From NCBI RefSeq assembly GCF_003116035.1, contig NZ_LGQW01000015.1:3248877-3301647 (forward strand): DNA of 52,771 bases. The letters are read 5' to 3'. Position numbers and translations under genes: made by a program. This document shows positions 24,528 through 34,132 of this stretch, in pieces. This stretch comes from Azospirillum sp. TSH64 (lineage in GTDB: Bacteria; Pseudomonadota; Alphaproteobacteria; Azospirillales; Azospirillaceae). Under the pieces are notes generated by a model. That model saw only the letters and a program-made list of their open reading frames with translations. It ran no database searches and was not told the DNA's origin. Within the stretch, counting starts at the first letter, position 1. Every line of letters begins with the position of its first letter.

Positions 24528-25604
24528 TTATGCCGCCGCCAGCAGCTTGGGCAGGCGGATCAGGTTGTAGGCGGTAGCGGTCAGGGTGAACATCCAACCG
24601 ACGCGGGCCGTGCCGCGATGACGCGTTTTGCGCAAGCCAGCTCCCTTGATCCAGCCGAACAGCTCCTCAATCCGTTTGCGGATGCGCAAGGACACGGCAT
24701 AGCCAGGGTGGCGGGTGGTCCGGCCGTCGATCGCCGAGCGGCGATTGCGCGTGTTCTGCGCGACGTGCGCAGCGGCGCCCAACTCGCGCATGTTCGCCAC
24801 GAAATCCTTGGTGTCGTAAGCCTTGTCGGCGCCCACCGTGATGCGGTGACGGCCGGGGATCGCCTCGACCATGGACACCGCCGCCTCGCGTTCGGCCAAG
24901 CCGGTGGCTGCCGTCAGCCGGACATTCACCACCAGGGCGTTCCGGTTCTCCATCAGGGCGTGGCCCATGAAGGCCAGCTTCGCCGGCTGCCCGTTGCCCT
25001 TGCGGTACAGCCGCGCTTCGGGATCGCTGGTCGAGGCATGGGTCTCGTTGGACCGCTTCTCACCATGGAAGTCGCGGTCGCCGTTGCGCCCCGGCCCCGG
25101 CGGCTCGCCGCTACCGTCCTTGGGCCGGAAGCTCTTCACCGACGCCCAGGCTTCGATCAGCGTCCCATCCACCGAGAAGTGCTCGTCAGACAGCAGCGCC
25201 TTGACCCGGGGTTGACCCAGCACGGTGGCCAGGAACTTGGCCGCCACATCGCCGGCCAGCAGGCGCTCACGGTTCTTGGTGAACACAGTGACGTCCCACA
25301 CCGGGACGTCCATCGACAAGCCGACGAACCAGCGGAACAGCAGGTTGTAGTCGAGCTGTTCCATCAGTTGGCGTTCCGAGCGCACCGAGTAGAAGGCCTG
25401 GAGCAGCAGTGCCCGCAGCAGCTTCTCCGGCGGGATCGACGGTCGCCCGATCGTCGAGTACAGCCCCTCGAACGCCGGCGACATCACCTCCAGCGCTTCA
25501 TCAACGATGGCCCGGATCGGTCGTAGAGGATGGCTCGCCGGAACACGGGCCTCACAGCTCACATAGCTGAACAGACCCTCGCTGTGTTCGTCCGATCCCC
25601 GCAT
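24528..25604 (-). CDS. IS5-family DDE transposase
   Basis: A 358-residue transposase. The N-terminal part (LFSYVSCEARVPASHPLRPI, LLLQAFYSVRSERQLMEQLD) is the DUF772-type domain. Catalytic residues are the aspartate in FSVDGTLIEAWAS, the aspartate in VGADKAYDT, and the glutamate in RIEELFGWIKGAGLRKTRHR, all present. No frameshift or internal stop is seen, so the element may still be active. The gene fills most of the element and ends 148 bp inside the left end. Confidence 0.95.
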   Translation of the reverse strand: MRGSDEHSEGLFSYVSCEARVPASHPLRPIRAIVDEALEVMSPAFEGLYSTIGRPSIPPEKLLRALLLQAFYSVRSERQLMEQLDYNLLFRWFVGLSMDVPVWDVTVFTKNRERLLAGDVAAKFLATVLGQPRVKALLSDEHFSVDGTLIEAWASVKSFRPKDGSGEPPGPGRNGDRDFHGEKRSNETHASTSDPEARLYRKGNGQPAKLAFMGHALMENRNALVVNVRLTAATGLAEREAAVSMVEAIPGRHRITVGADKAYDTKDFVANMRELGAAAHVAQNTRNRRSAIDGRTTRHPGYAVSLRIRKRIEELFGWIKGAGLRKTRHRGTARVGWMFTLTATAYNLIRLPKLLAAA

Positions 25605-25669
25605 CGTCCCCTCGTCGGCCGCATTCTCTTCGAACGGAGAGAATCACGACCGGCAGGCCGGGCATAGCC

Positions 25670-25684
25670 TTTTTCCGCGGCCTG
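25670..25684 (-). repeat. IS right terminal inverted repeat
   Basis: Reads CAGGCCGCGGAAAAA on the minus strand; 14 of 15 bases match the left end, with CTAG just outside at 25685-25688. Confidence 0.9.
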
Positions 25685-25877
25685 CTAGATCGTTGGCGAT
25701 GGCATGGGGGGCTTCCCAGGCGAAGGTAACGCGCCAGTTGGCCGTGACCAGCACCGACCAGCGCGGCGGAGCACCTTCCCGCCCATGGAAGTGGAAGCCG
25801 GACAAGTTCTGGTCATCCGGCTTCCCGACGGCAAGGTGGCCCCTATGTCCGCCAGCGTCCTCGACAACGGTCAGCAC
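25685..25877 (-). pseudogene. higB: Body of a HigB/RelE-type toxin gene, cut by the IS and missing its 5' part
   Basis: The minus-strand frame gives NLSGFHFHGREGAPPRWSVL, then VTANWRVTFAWEAPHAIAND, the core strands of the RelE/HigB mRNA-interferase fold, and runs into the IS. Joined to LEDYH across the IS it makes a normal toxin C-terminus. The N-terminal third expected in the family is missing: upstream an in-frame TGA appears before the AT-rich island. The toxin is therefore broken twice. What caused the loss of the 5' part is not visible; insertion of the neighbouring island is the simplest guess. Confidence 0.8.
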
Positions 25878-25968
25878 CCTAGCGGTGCGTCATGGCCGTT
25901 GACCAGCAGTTGTTCGGGGTCGTGAGCACTATCAATACTGCTGATTATAGATGTACACACTCATTCTG

Positions 25969-28776
25969 TCACCACTTTTCAATAAAAGTTACAAATTCAG
26001 CTAGTGAGTTTCTCCCTGGAACTGGTTTTGCCGAAAATTCAAGGGGGAATCCTATTTCTAGTTCTTGAAAATTAATATTCAAGCCAACAGCGCTAGGTAT
26101 TAAAAAGTATTTTTCTCCGTCTAAGCCGGAAATAAAACCATAATTACTAAATTTCTTCTGTAAAAATCCAATTTTTCTTCCTGGAGGTAGCCAGTCTGGA
26201 ATTATTAACCTTACATTTATTGCGCATATTCTAGAGTCATTCTGCCCAATATCAAATATAACACCTTTGCCGTTAAGCCATTCTGTAAATGGAGCTACAC
26301 TTTTAAACTCAGTGATCGAAAAGAAAAAACGGTCTCCTTCAAAATCGATGAATCCAAATTTTTCACGTACGTTGTGAATAATTCCTTCAATATCATTTTT
26401 CTTATCTGGCAGTTGGACTCTTCTTGGAATATAGCGCTCCATCAAAGATTCTCCCTGAAAATATAATAAAAACCATTCTTTAAACTCTCTAACCTCTCGT
26501 ATTTCTGGAGTACCATCATAAAATTTCACAAGATTAACAAATAATCCATTAGCCCGCGATATATTATTTCGTGTGATTCGATCAATCTCGCTTTGGTTTA
26601 CGGCCTCGTACGCCGTACGAAAATCCTTCATTGCTGAGAGACAGGCAGGCATGTTGTCTTTAGACGACTCAAAGTCAGCAAGACGAAGATAGTACTGGAA
26701 ATTTGCGTCGATAACCCGTCGTTGTAAACGTGGCTGCAAGTCTTTCATACGCAATAGTATATTTAGGCGTTCACGAGCTTCAGGAAATTTGCGACGGAAC
26801 AGATCCAAGCGCGCTGCGCCAAGTAATAGATGCGGACTTCCAGGATCGTGTTGCAACCCACTTTCATATTGTTCTAGAGCAGCTTGTACTTCATCTAGGC
26901 AACGGAAGAGAAAGTCACCATACCATAACCGTAATGGAGCATGAGTAGGCGCAAGAGAAACTGCCGCTTCGTAAGCTGCTTGAGCTTTAACATAATTCTG
27001 CTGGAGAGCCGCGACGCTAGCTTCAACTCGGCGTACCTCAAAGAATGTTGGAGCTAAATCTAATGCTGAATTAACTTTATCCTCAGCGCCAACATAATCT
27101 TTCTTCTTAATATGAGATATGGATTCAAGAAGAATTCTAGCAACAACATAATCGCCCTCAGAATGAACTGTTATATTATCCATATCGTATGGATTCTTGT
27201 TAAGGAGCGCTTCTACTTCTTCTCTTGCGGATATAAGTTGTTGTTTTCGTTTCAGGTATGTGCGTTGCACTTCAATGCTCGGACGCACATAATTTCTTAG
27301 GTAAAGAGTAGCGAGCTCTGAAAGAGAATACGTCTCCCCTTCATACCCCTGTTTTGATGGGCGAGATGTTATCAAGTTAGATGAAAGTAGGCTAGAAAGA
27401 GTAGACTGTACTGTTGAGCTATCCATATCAGTAAGGTAAGATAATGTCGCTTGGCTTCTAGCGCCTCCTACGCAAACAAGCGCTGACATAATTTTCTTTG
27501 CTTCATCATTTAAGTGATTATATACATTAGACAAGCAAAACTCTAGTATAAGTCTCGGATTTGCTAGAATTGATTCTGGCCTCTGACCGGAGCGAATAGC
27601 TTGTATAAACCATTTTATAAAAAGAGGATTGTGCTGCAGCTTTCTACAGTAATCAGATACCCTATCTGAAGATGCTTGAGCATAATCAGAAAGTCCCCAC
27701 ACGCGAGACGTTAAGCGAAAATAATGTTGTGCCTCCTTTTGATCAAAAGGAGGTAGGTTTATTGGAAAGTCAAACGCACCTATGCTTACACGTGAAGTAA
27801 AAAGAACTTTGCTGCCACGTGGAATCTTCCTCACTAGATTCCTAATATTATCATCCAAAATCGTTTCTAAATTATCAATTATTAAGAGTATTTCAAATGC
27901 AGCGAGATTTTTTATTAACTGTTCAAGAGGGTCTGCCCCTTTATTTGTCGCGATAAAAGACGAGGCTGCAGTAAAAATCCCCAATGAGTCAGTAATAGCG
28001 TTATCAATCGAAACAATTTCGGTAGGAGTTAATTTATTAGCTTTTGCAGTAGTCCAGACAATAGCTTGAAAGGGACAAGTTGGGTCATCTAGTAAATCAT
28101 AAGAAACTTTTAGCGCAAGGGCACTCTTCCCTAACCCCCCTTCGCCAGTAATTGTCACTACTGGGTAGGATCCTAATATAGCTTGCTTTGTTGCCTCAGC
28201 TATATCACCTCGTCCAATAAAACCGGTATCATCAAAATCAGGAGATGGGAGGTTGTTAAGAATATTGCTCTCAGGCTCTTCAAGGGGACGAATTGATAGG
28301 CGAGTAACATAGTTTTTGTCTTCATTAATATGAGAAAGCATAATCCGAAGATTATTCCAAATATCAACCCGTCCTTTTGCAAGGTGCTTGGCCAGATCGG
28401 AAATGCGCCCGTAATCATCAAAATGTAATGGGCGAGAATGCATTACTCTGTTCCGTATGGGTACAGCGGATTTTAGCTGTTCAACGATCTGCTTAAAATA
28501 TTTGTCTGTATCAGATCCGAGAGTCTTTCCGAATGTTATGCAAATATCAATAACTTCAGATAAGTTTGTATACAGGAGAAGATCTTTGCTTTCAAAATCT
28601 GTAACGGCGTCTTGGTCTCGTGCTCGACGGTCTCCGAGCTGCGTCATTATCACAGGGTTGAACAGGCGCTCGATGGGAAATTGACAAAGTATATGGTTTC
28701 GGATCAGAGCTCTTAGGTCTTCTTCGATTGCAGAGATGATAGCGAAAAGGCTGAGCCGGTGGATGGTTGCAGACAT
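25969..28776 (-). CDS. Candidate defence protein: HEPN-like, NB-ARC (STAND) ATPase, TPR, two cold-shock-like domains
   Basis: A 935-residue protein with an AAGGAGAGG site before the ATG at 28776. Residues 1-150 are helical and carry RNRVMH (R108-H113), the R-x4-H motif of HEPN RNase domains. An NB-ARC ATPase follows: FIGR at 187, Walker A GEGGLGKSA at 211-219, Walker B ILLIIDNLE at 296-304, GSKVLFTSR at 321-329, and HNPLF at 382. A winged-helix-like part spans about 420-500 and TPR-like helices about 545-680. Residues 794-860 (KFGFIDFEGDRFFF) and 866-920 (NYGFISGLDGEKYF) resemble cold-shock domains. The gene is strikingly AT-rich beside its neighbours, indicating transfer. Antiphage function is inferred from architecture only. 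Confidence 0.85.
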   Translation of the reverse strand: MSATIHRLSLFAIISAIEEDLRALIRNHILCQFPIERLFNPVIMTQLGDRRARDQDAVTDFESKDLLLYTNLSEVIDICITFGKTLGSDTDKYFKQIVEQLKSAVPIRNRVMHSRPLHFDDYGRISDLAKHLAKGRVDIWNNLRIMLSHINEDKNYVTRLSIRPLEEPESNILNNLPSPDFDDTGFIGRGDIAEATKQAILGSYPVVTITGEGGLGKSALALKVSYDLLDDPTCPFQAIVWTTAKANKLTPTEIVSIDNAITDSLGIFTAASSFIATNKGADPLEQLIKNLAAFEILLIIDNLETILDDNIRNLVRKIPRGSKVLFTSRVSIGAFDFPINLPPFDQKEAQHYFRLTSRVWGLSDYAQASSDRVSDYCRKLQHNPLFIKWFIQAIRSGQRPESILANPRLILEFCLSNVYNHLNDEAKKIMSALVCVGGARSQATLSYLTDMDSSTVQSTLSSLLSSNLITSRPSKQGYEGETYSLSELATLYLRNYVRPSIEVQRTYLKRKQQLISAREEVEALLNKNPYDMDNITVHSEGDYVVARILLESISHIKKKDYVGAEDKVNSALDLAPTFFEVRRVEASVAALQQNYVKAQAAYEAAVSLAPTHAPLRLWYGDFLFRCLDEVQAALEQYESGLQHDPGSPHLLLGAARLDLFRRKFPEARERLNILLRMKDLQPRLQRRVIDANFQYYLRLADFESSKDNMPACLSAMKDFRTAYEAVNQSEIDRITRNNISRANGLFVNLVKFYDGTPEIREVREFKEWFLLYFQGESLMERYIPRRVQLPDKKNDIEGIIHNVREKFGFIDFEGDRFFFSITEFKSVAPFTEWLNGKGVIFDIGQNDSRICAINVRLIIPDWLPPGRKIGFLQKKFSNYGFISGLDGEKYFLIPSAVGLNINFQELEIGFPLEFSAKPVPGRNSLAEFVTFIEKW

Positions 28777-29051
28777 AACCTCTCCTTGTATAGGTATAAT
28801 GTAGTTCGCAATTTTATCTTCATTCTCTCATTATGCGCAATGTCTTGCGATATCAAAAATATGGTTAAACACGGGGGCAGGGCCGATGGCTCCTACCCTT
28901 CGCTCTTTCATAGTCAGGCCGACGTTTAGAGTGCGGATCAAAACCGCTCTGAGGCTGAGGGAAACTCGCCCGCGCTTTCGCAAAACCTCACCATTCAAGG
29001 AAAATTTTCCTGTAACCTCTCTGCAAGCCCCCTCGCTTGTGGAGTCCCGCC
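28777..29051. other. Divergent promoter region and right edge of the AT-rich island
   Basis: The first 90 bases are AT-rich and hold the likely promoter of the NTPase gene: on the minus strand, a TATACC-like -10 sequence precedes the ribosome site. From about 28870 the composition returns to the GC-rich style of the rest of the window. No gene is seen. Confidence 0.4.
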
Positions 29052-29774
29052 ATGCCCCTCGATCCCCGCAGCTTCACCACCGACAATTTTCCCCGCTGGG
29101 CCGAGGAGCCGCCGACTCCGTCGGAAGGCTCGCTGGTTCCCGGTTCGCAGTTCCACGAGGAACAATGGATCATGGCCGCCGGCATGCTGGCCCGCGGCAA
29201 CAGCTTCCTTCAGGTGTCGCGCGCCATGGGGTGCAGCCGGACGACGCTGTGGCGCGCCTATTACGGCTCCAAGGATTTTCGTCACAGGGTCTGGTGGGAG
29301 CGGCAGGCGCTGAACCGCGAGGCCGAACTGCGGCTGTCCTCGCTGCGGGTGCTGGTGGCCGAGCAGATCGAGCGGCTGGTTTCCTCCGGCGATCCCGCCA
29401 CCGTGCGCTGGCTGGCCGAGCGGCTCGGCCTGTTCGCCGGCCTCGACCTGCCCGCGGCCAAGCGGCAGGCCGCGCAAGCCGACCGGCACTCCGCCCAGCA
29501 CTCCGCCGAACCGCCCGCCCCCAGGCCGGCCCCGAAGCCCGAGGACCCGCCCGCCGTCATCGTCCCCGAACTGGACGACGACGACATCCCCGGCGCCCTC
29601 CGCGAGCGCCATCCGCCCAGCCCGGCCCTGGTCGCCGCCGTCGTCGCCCAGCCGGAGGCCGCCGGGCCGAAGGGCGTCTTCCCCTACACCCTCAACCAGT
29701 ATGAGGAGTACCCCAACCTCAACCCCGGCCCGGTCAGCCGCCGCGGCGTCGGCGCCTTCTCCTGGCAGCGGTAG
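29052..29774 (+). CDS. Helix-turn-helix protein of unknown function
   Basis: A 240-residue protein from the ATG at 29052; a TTG at 29037 is an alternative start. Residues of about 40-80 (GMLARGNSFLQVSRAMGCSR, then TTLWRAYYGSKDFRHRVWWE) look like a helix-turn-helix of the kind found in small terminase subunits and resolvase-like proteins. The rest is helical, then Pro/Ala-rich, and ends GPVSRRGVGAFSWQR. No phage genes lie nearby, so I treat the terminase resemblance as weak. Confidence 0.65.
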   Translation: MPLDPRSFTTDNFPRWAEEPPTPSEGSLVPGSQFHEEQWIMAAGMLARGNSFLQVSRAMGCSRTTLWRAYYGSKDFRHRVWWERQALNREAELRLSSLRVLVAEQIERLVSSGDPATVRWLAERLGLFAGLDLPAAKRQAAQADRHSAQHSAEPPAPRPAPKPEDPPAVIVPELDDDDIPGALRERHPPSPALVAAVVAQPEAAGPKGVFPYTLNQYEEYPNLNPGPVSRRGVGAFSWQR

Positions 29775-29946
29775 GGGGCGGCCGGACGATGGAACATCCG
29801 CCGGATCCTGTTCCACGCCGTTCCATCCCCCGCCGGGCGCGGGACCGGTCCCGCCGGGGCGCTCGCCAGAGGCCTTGCCAGAGTCCTTGATCACGCGGCC
29901 GAACTGTCCGACCCTGCGGGTCCGTTCGACTCCCGAGGATCCTGCG

Positions 29947-30840
29947 ATGACCGCCAGCCCCGCCTTCACCTGCGTGCTCGATGCCCGTGCCAGGCTGGGG
30001 GAGGGGCCGGTCTGGTCGGTGGACGAGCAGGCGCTCTATTGGGTCGACATCAAGGGCAAGGCGCTGAACCGCTTCGATCCGGCGACCGGCGCAGCCCGTG
30101 CGATGGCTCTGCCGGAGGAGATCGGCTGCGTCGCCCCGCGCAAGGGCGGCGGCTTCATCGCCGGTCTGCGCTCCGGCCTGTGGCAGCTGGACGGGGAGGG
30201 GCGGCCGGTGACTTGCCTCGCCGCCAATCCGGAGGACCAGGGCGCCAGCCGCTTCAACGACGGCAAGACCGATCCCGCCGGCCGCTATCTGGCCGGCACG
30301 CTGGACGAGCCGAAGGCCGGCGGCAAGGCGCATCTCTACCGCTACGACCGCCGCGGGCTGGCGGTGCTGGCCGGCGGGCTGCTGACCTCCAACGGGCTGG
30401 CCTTCAGTCCGGACGGGCGGACGCTCTACCATGCCGACACGCCGACCTTCACCGTCCGCCGCTACCGCTACGATCCGGCGACCGGGGCGATCTCGGACGG
30501 CGAGGTCTTTTTCCGGCTGGAGCCGAAGGACGGCGACCGCGGCCGGCCGGATGGGGCGGCGGTGGATGCCGAGGGCTGCTATTGGTCGGCGCTCTACGAG
30601 GGCGGGCGGGTCGCGCGCTTCTCGCCGGACGGGGAACTGCTGTCGGAACATCCGCTGCCGGCGCGCTGCCCGACCATGGTGGCCTTCGGCGGTCCCGACC
30701 TGCGCACGCTCTACGTCACCACCGCCAGCGCCGGCCGCCCGGCCGACGAGCTGGAGCGGCTGCCGCAGTCGGGCGGGCTGTTCGCCATGACGGTCGATGT
30801 GCCGGGCCTGCCGGTCCCGCCCTTCGACCCGGCGGCTTGA
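29947..30840 (+). CDS. SMP-30/gluconolactonase family protein
   Basis: A 297-residue six-bladed beta-propeller lactonase. The metal-site residues are where the family has them: the glutamate in LGEGPVW, the asparagine in SRFNDGKTDPAGR, the asparagine in TSNGLAFSPDGRTLYHADT, and the aspartate in GRPDGAAVDAEGCYW. Such enzymes open sugar lactones using a divalent metal, for example L-arabino- or D-galactonolactone. The start at 29947 follows GAGG. A LysR gene begins 15 bp after its stop, so the two are cotranscribed. The substrate cannot be read from the sequence. Confidence 0.92.
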   Translation: MTASPAFTCVLDARARLGEGPVWSVDEQALYWVDIKGKALNRFDPATGAARAMALPEEIGCVAPRKGGGFIAGLRSGLWQLDGEGRPVTCLAANPEDQGASRFNDGKTDPAGRYLAGTLDEPKAGGKAHLYRYDRRGLAVLAGGLLTSNGLAFSPDGRTLYHADTPTFTVRRYRYDPATGAISDGEVFFRLEPKDGDRGRPDGAAVDAEGCYWSALYEGGRVARFSPDGELLSEHPLPARCPTMVAFGGPDLRTLYVTTASAGRPADELERLPQSGGLFAMTVDVPGLPVPPFDPAA

Positions 30841-30855
30841 GCCAGGGGAGGGGCG

Positions 30856-31806
30856 ATGTTCCGCAAGTTCGTCTATCTGCTGGCACTGGCGCGCGAGAAG
30901 CATTTCGGCCGCGCGGCGGAGAGCTGCCACGTCTCGCAGCCGACCCTCTCCAACGCCATCCGCCAGCTGGAGGAGGAGCTTCAGGTCCCCATCGTCGAGC
31001 GCGGCCAGAAGTTCGAGGGCTTCACGCCGGAGGGGCTGAAGGTGCTGGAATACGCCCGCCGCATCGTCGGCGAGCGCGACAGCCTGCGCCACGAGCTGCT
31101 GGCGCTGGCCCAGGGCGTCACCGGCCATCTGCGGCTGGGCGCCATCCCCACCGCCTTGCCGGTGGTTCCGCATGTGCTGACCCCCTTCACCACCCGCTTT
31201 CCGCACATCCGCTCCAGCGTCGTGTCGCTCAGCTCGCGCGAGATCCAGCGCGGGCTCGACGAGTTCGAGCTGGACGCCGCCATCACCTATCTCGACAACG
31301 AGCCGCTGAACAACGTCCGCACCCTGCCGCTCTACACCGAGCGCTACCACCTGCTGGCCCGCCGCGACGATCTGGCGGAGGAGCTGATCGCGCAAGGGGC
31401 GGTGCCGTGGGAGAAGGCGGCGGCCTTGCGGCTCTGCCTGCTCACCCCCGACATGCAGAACCGCCGCATCGCCGACACCGCCTTCCGCATGACCGGGCGG
31501 ACGGTGGAGGCGGCGATGGAGACCAACTCCATCGTCACCCTCTACACCATCGTTCGCGCCGGCAGCTGCGCCAGCATCGTGCCGGGCCAGCTGCTGACCT
31601 TCGTGCCGCCGCATCCCGACATCGTCGCCCTGCCGCTGGTCGATCCGGAGCTGAGCCACGTCGTCGGCCTCGCCTATGCCGACCGCGACCCGCCGCCGCC
31701 GCTCGCCAAGGCGCTGGCGGTGGCAGCCGCCGATGCCGACATCGCCCAGCGCGTCGCCATCGGCGTCGCCGACGCCATGATCCCCTGGCGGCTGGCGATC
31801 CGCTGA
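30856..31806 (+). CDS. fdsR: LysR-family regulator, likely FdsR of the formate dehydrogenase operon
   Basis: A 316-residue LysR regulator. The N-terminal winged helix reads FGRAAESCHVSQPTLSNAIR, and the effector-binding domain begins near LRLGAIPTALPVVPHVL. It lies directly upstream of, and in the same direction as, fdsGBACD, the usual place for FdsR. A LysR-type palindrome lies 19 bp after its stop. It probably senses formate or a related signal and activates fds; that is inference from position. Confidence 0.85.
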   Translation: MFRKFVYLLALAREKHFGRAAESCHVSQPTLSNAIRQLEEELQVPIVERGQKFEGFTPEGLKVLEYARRIVGERDSLRHELLALAQGVTGHLRLGAIPTALPVVPHVLTPFTTRFPHIRSSVVSLSSREIQRGLDEFELDAAITYLDNEPLNNVRTLPLYTERYHLLARRDDLAEELIAQGAVPWEKAAALRLCLLTPDMQNRRIADTAFRMTGRTVEAAMETNSIVTLYTIVRAGSCASIVPGQLLTFVPPHPDIVALPLVDPELSHVVGLAYADRDPPPPLAKALAVAAADADIAQRVAIGVADAMIPWRLAIR

Positions 31807-31824
31807 AGGGGCGCCGCGGCGCTT

Positions 31825-31841
31825 GATAGCCAAAAGCTATC
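31825..31841. promoter_or_regulatory. LysR-type operator upstream of fds
   Basis: GATAGC-caaaa-GCTATC is a perfect 6-bp palindrome with a 5-base spacer and contains the T-N11-A pattern typical of LysR binding sites. It lies between the LysR gene and fdsG, about 155 bp before the fdsG start. An AT-rich stretch at 31851-31880 follows and may hold the promoter. Confidence 0.6.
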
Positions 31842-31994
31842 ACGCCATCAGAAAATACAATTTGCTGGTATACCGTATCCTCCGCCACTCTGACGGTGCC
31901 GGGCGACGAGAGACGTCCGGAAAAAGCCAACAGAGCCAAGCCAGAACGACGCCGACCCCAAGAGCGGCGCGGACGATCGCAAGGAGGGACACCC

Positions 31995-32527
31995 GTGAAC
32001 GCTTGCCATCCGTGGAGCGCTGAGCGCGCCATGACGATTGTCGAAGACAATCGGCATCTGCGCGGCGCCCTGCTGCCGATCCTCCACGCCCTGCAGGAAG
32101 AGTTCGGCTACATCGACGAGGAAGCCATCCCCCTGCTGGCGACGGCGCTGAACCTCTCGCGCGCCGATGTGCATGGCGTGGTCTCCTTCTATCACGAATT
32201 CCGCCGCGAAAAGCCCGGCCGCCACACCATCAAGGTCTGCCGGGCCGAGGCCTGCCAGTCGATGGGCGCCAACGCGCTGGTCGACCACATCAAGTCGCGC
32301 CTTCAGGTCGATTTCCACGGCACCACCGCCGACGGCGCCTTCACGCTGGAGCCGGTCTTCTGCCTGGGCAACTGCGCCCTGTCGCCCGCCGTCATGATCG
32401 ACGAGAACCTGCATGGCCGGGTCTCCCCCGACCGCTTCGACGAGCTGGCGGCCGAGACGCGGACCAACCCGCACGCCCACAACCAGATCCCCCGCGCTCT
32501 CAGCCACTCCCACAAGGGGCACGCCCA

Positions 32528-32531
<4 letters not shown>
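31995..32531 (+). CDS. fdsG: NAD-dependent formate dehydrogenase gamma subunit
   Basis: A 178-residue NuoE-like subunit carrying a [2Fe-2S] cluster, with ligands in [11 protein letters not shown] and [12 protein letters not shown]. It passes electrons between the cofactors of FdsA and the FMN of FdsB. I chose the GTG at 31995 because of its strong ribosome site, AAGGAGGGA; an ATG at 32031 also exists but lacks one. The stop overlaps the start of fdsB by four bases (ATGA), so the two are translationally coupled. Confidence 0.93.
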
Positions 32532-34108
<1,577 letters not shown>

Positions 34109-34132
34109 CGAGCGACCCCAGGAGCACCCGAG

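Larger units (their letters stand above)
24380..25684 (-). mobile_element. IS5-family insertion sequence
   Basis: A 1305-bp element with inverted ends CAGGTCGCGGAAAAA (left) and CAGGCCGCGGAAAAA (right, reverse complement), 14 of 15 identical. It is flanked by CTAG at 24376-24379 and 25685-25688, a target duplication that fits the YTAR preference of many IS5-group elements. It carries one transposase gene. Removing the element and one CTAG rejoins higB in frame, which confirms the ends. Confidence 0.93.

Noticed and set aside
25704..25925. Plus-strand frame overlapping the higB body
   Set aside because: It looks locally protein-like, but the minus-strand reading matches the HigB fold and rejoins in frame across the IS, which is much stronger evidence.
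29052..29774. Small terminase subunit of a prophage
   Set aside because: Only a helix-turn-helix-like segment supports it, and no other phage gene is in the window.
29734..31833. Long minus-strand frame opposite the SMP-30 and LysR genes
   Set aside because: Antisense shadow; no recognisable domain and biased composition.
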